30,987 nt of DNA from DATKMS01 sp041497995 (GTDB taxonomy: Bacteria > Desulfobacterota > Binatia > HRBIN30), in NCBI GenBank assembly GCA_041497995.1, contig JBGQHM010000033.1, positions 1 through 30,987 on the forward strand, given 5' to 3'. Each line of letters begins with the position of its first letter. Position 1 is the first letter of the stretch. Shown piece by piece: positions 30,654 to 30,987 of this stretch. A program made the translations under genes and the position numbers. The notes under the pieces are model-generated. The model was not told the DNA's origin. It did not search any database and was given only the letters and a program-made list of their open reading frames with translations.

Positions 30654-30987
30654 TCAGCTCGCTGAACCGGGCACGGCTTCTGCGGTCAGTTGGGCGATTA
30701 ACGCATCAATAGGCAGCGCAGGCAAGGTCTCGCCCCGACGGCGCGGCGCAATCGTCTGACTCTCGGATTCCTTGTCTCCCACCACGAGAATGTACGGTAC
30801 CTTCTGCAACTGCGCCTCGCGGATTTTGTAGCCCAGCTTCTCGTTCCGATCATCCAACTCGGCACGCAGCCCAGCGTGGATGAGACGGTCGGTGACGTGC
30901 CGGCCGTAAGTCTCCTGCCGTTCCGTCAGCGTCAGCACACGGGCCTGCACCGGTGCGAGCCAGAGCGGAAAGTTCCCGGCCGTGTGC
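30654..30987 (-). CDS. thrS: Threonine-tRNA ligase, C-terminal part
   Basis: The last ~110 residues of ThrS, with the 5' part beyond the window end. The fragment HTAGNFPLWLAPVQARVLTL, read into the edge, followed by LRAELDDRNEKLGYKIREAQ and VPYILVVGDKE, matches the C-terminal anticodon-binding (HGTP) domain of ThrS, comparable with FPxWLAPVQ...DxRNEKIGFKIRE...VPYMLVCGDKE in E. coli. TGA is at 30654-30656. Confidence 0.95.
   Translation of the reverse strand, partial: HTAGNFPLWLAPVQARVLTLTERQETYGRHVTDRLIHAGLRAELDDRNEKLGYKIREAQLQKVPYILVVGDKESESQTIAPRRRGETLPALPIDALIAQLTAEAVPGSAS

Noticed and set aside
1..30987. CRISPR arrays, insertion sequences, prophage genes
   Set aside because: No regularly spaced direct repeats, transposase motifs or phage structural genes were seen; the only repeats are the protein-domain repeats in the protease gene.

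Overview
This is a high-GC bacterial chromosomal window with dense, mostly minus-strand genes and no intergenic gap above about 240 bases. The right half carries a conserved housekeeping series, read from high to low coordinates: thrS (3' end), rpmI, rplT, pheS, pheT, ihfA, a MerR regulator, a small winged-helix gene, tRNA-Pro(GGG), surE, pcm, a LysM/M23 lipoprotein, apt and fumC. The pheST-ihfA-merR and surE-pcm-M23 order recalls deltaproteobacterial-type genomes (Desulfobacterota, Binatota and relatives). The long Thr/Pro linkers in a secreted protease and the DmdC-like acyl-CoA dehydrogenase fit that group, but the assignment is inference from gene order and style.

Layout. 1-50: tail of an unidentified plus-strand gene. 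136-1105: a YiiX-like permuted papain-fold hydrolase and its terminator. 1256-5399: a tightly packed three-gene minus-strand cassette (two phospholipase-D-like proteins and a large helical protein). 5495-6177: a VapBC-type toxin-antitoxin pair just upstream of that cassette. 6278-8659: a DUF2238/YjdF-like membrane protein and an acyl-CoA dehydrogenase. 8828-11984: plus-strand lipoprotein, a heme-motif/beta-propeller fusion protein, and a methyltransferase. 11942-14155: an FdhF/YdeP-type molybdopterin oxidoreductase, overlapping the methyltransferase tail to tail. 14393-17257: a secreted matrixin-like metalloprotease with three tandem C-terminal beta domains. 17307-20893: a small RiPP-precursor-like protein, an MBL-fold hydrolase and a CHASE2 adenylate cyclase, the last two overlapping by ATGA. 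20944-30987: the housekeeping series.

Best candidate for an undescribed system: the 1256-5399 cassette. Its 525-aa and 196-aa products each carry one variant PLD motif (His-x-Arg-x4-Asp instead of His-x-Lys-x4-Asp). The third product is a 660-aa helical protein with no recognisable domain. Genes overlap or lie 9 bases apart, the leader can fold over the first ribosome-binding site, and a toxin-antitoxin pair sits next door. A defence or nuclease role is a hypothesis only. Secondary points are the RiPP-like orphan, the cyclase/MBL module, the heme-propeller fusion, the absence of infC between thrS and rpmI, and several intergenic inverted repeats.
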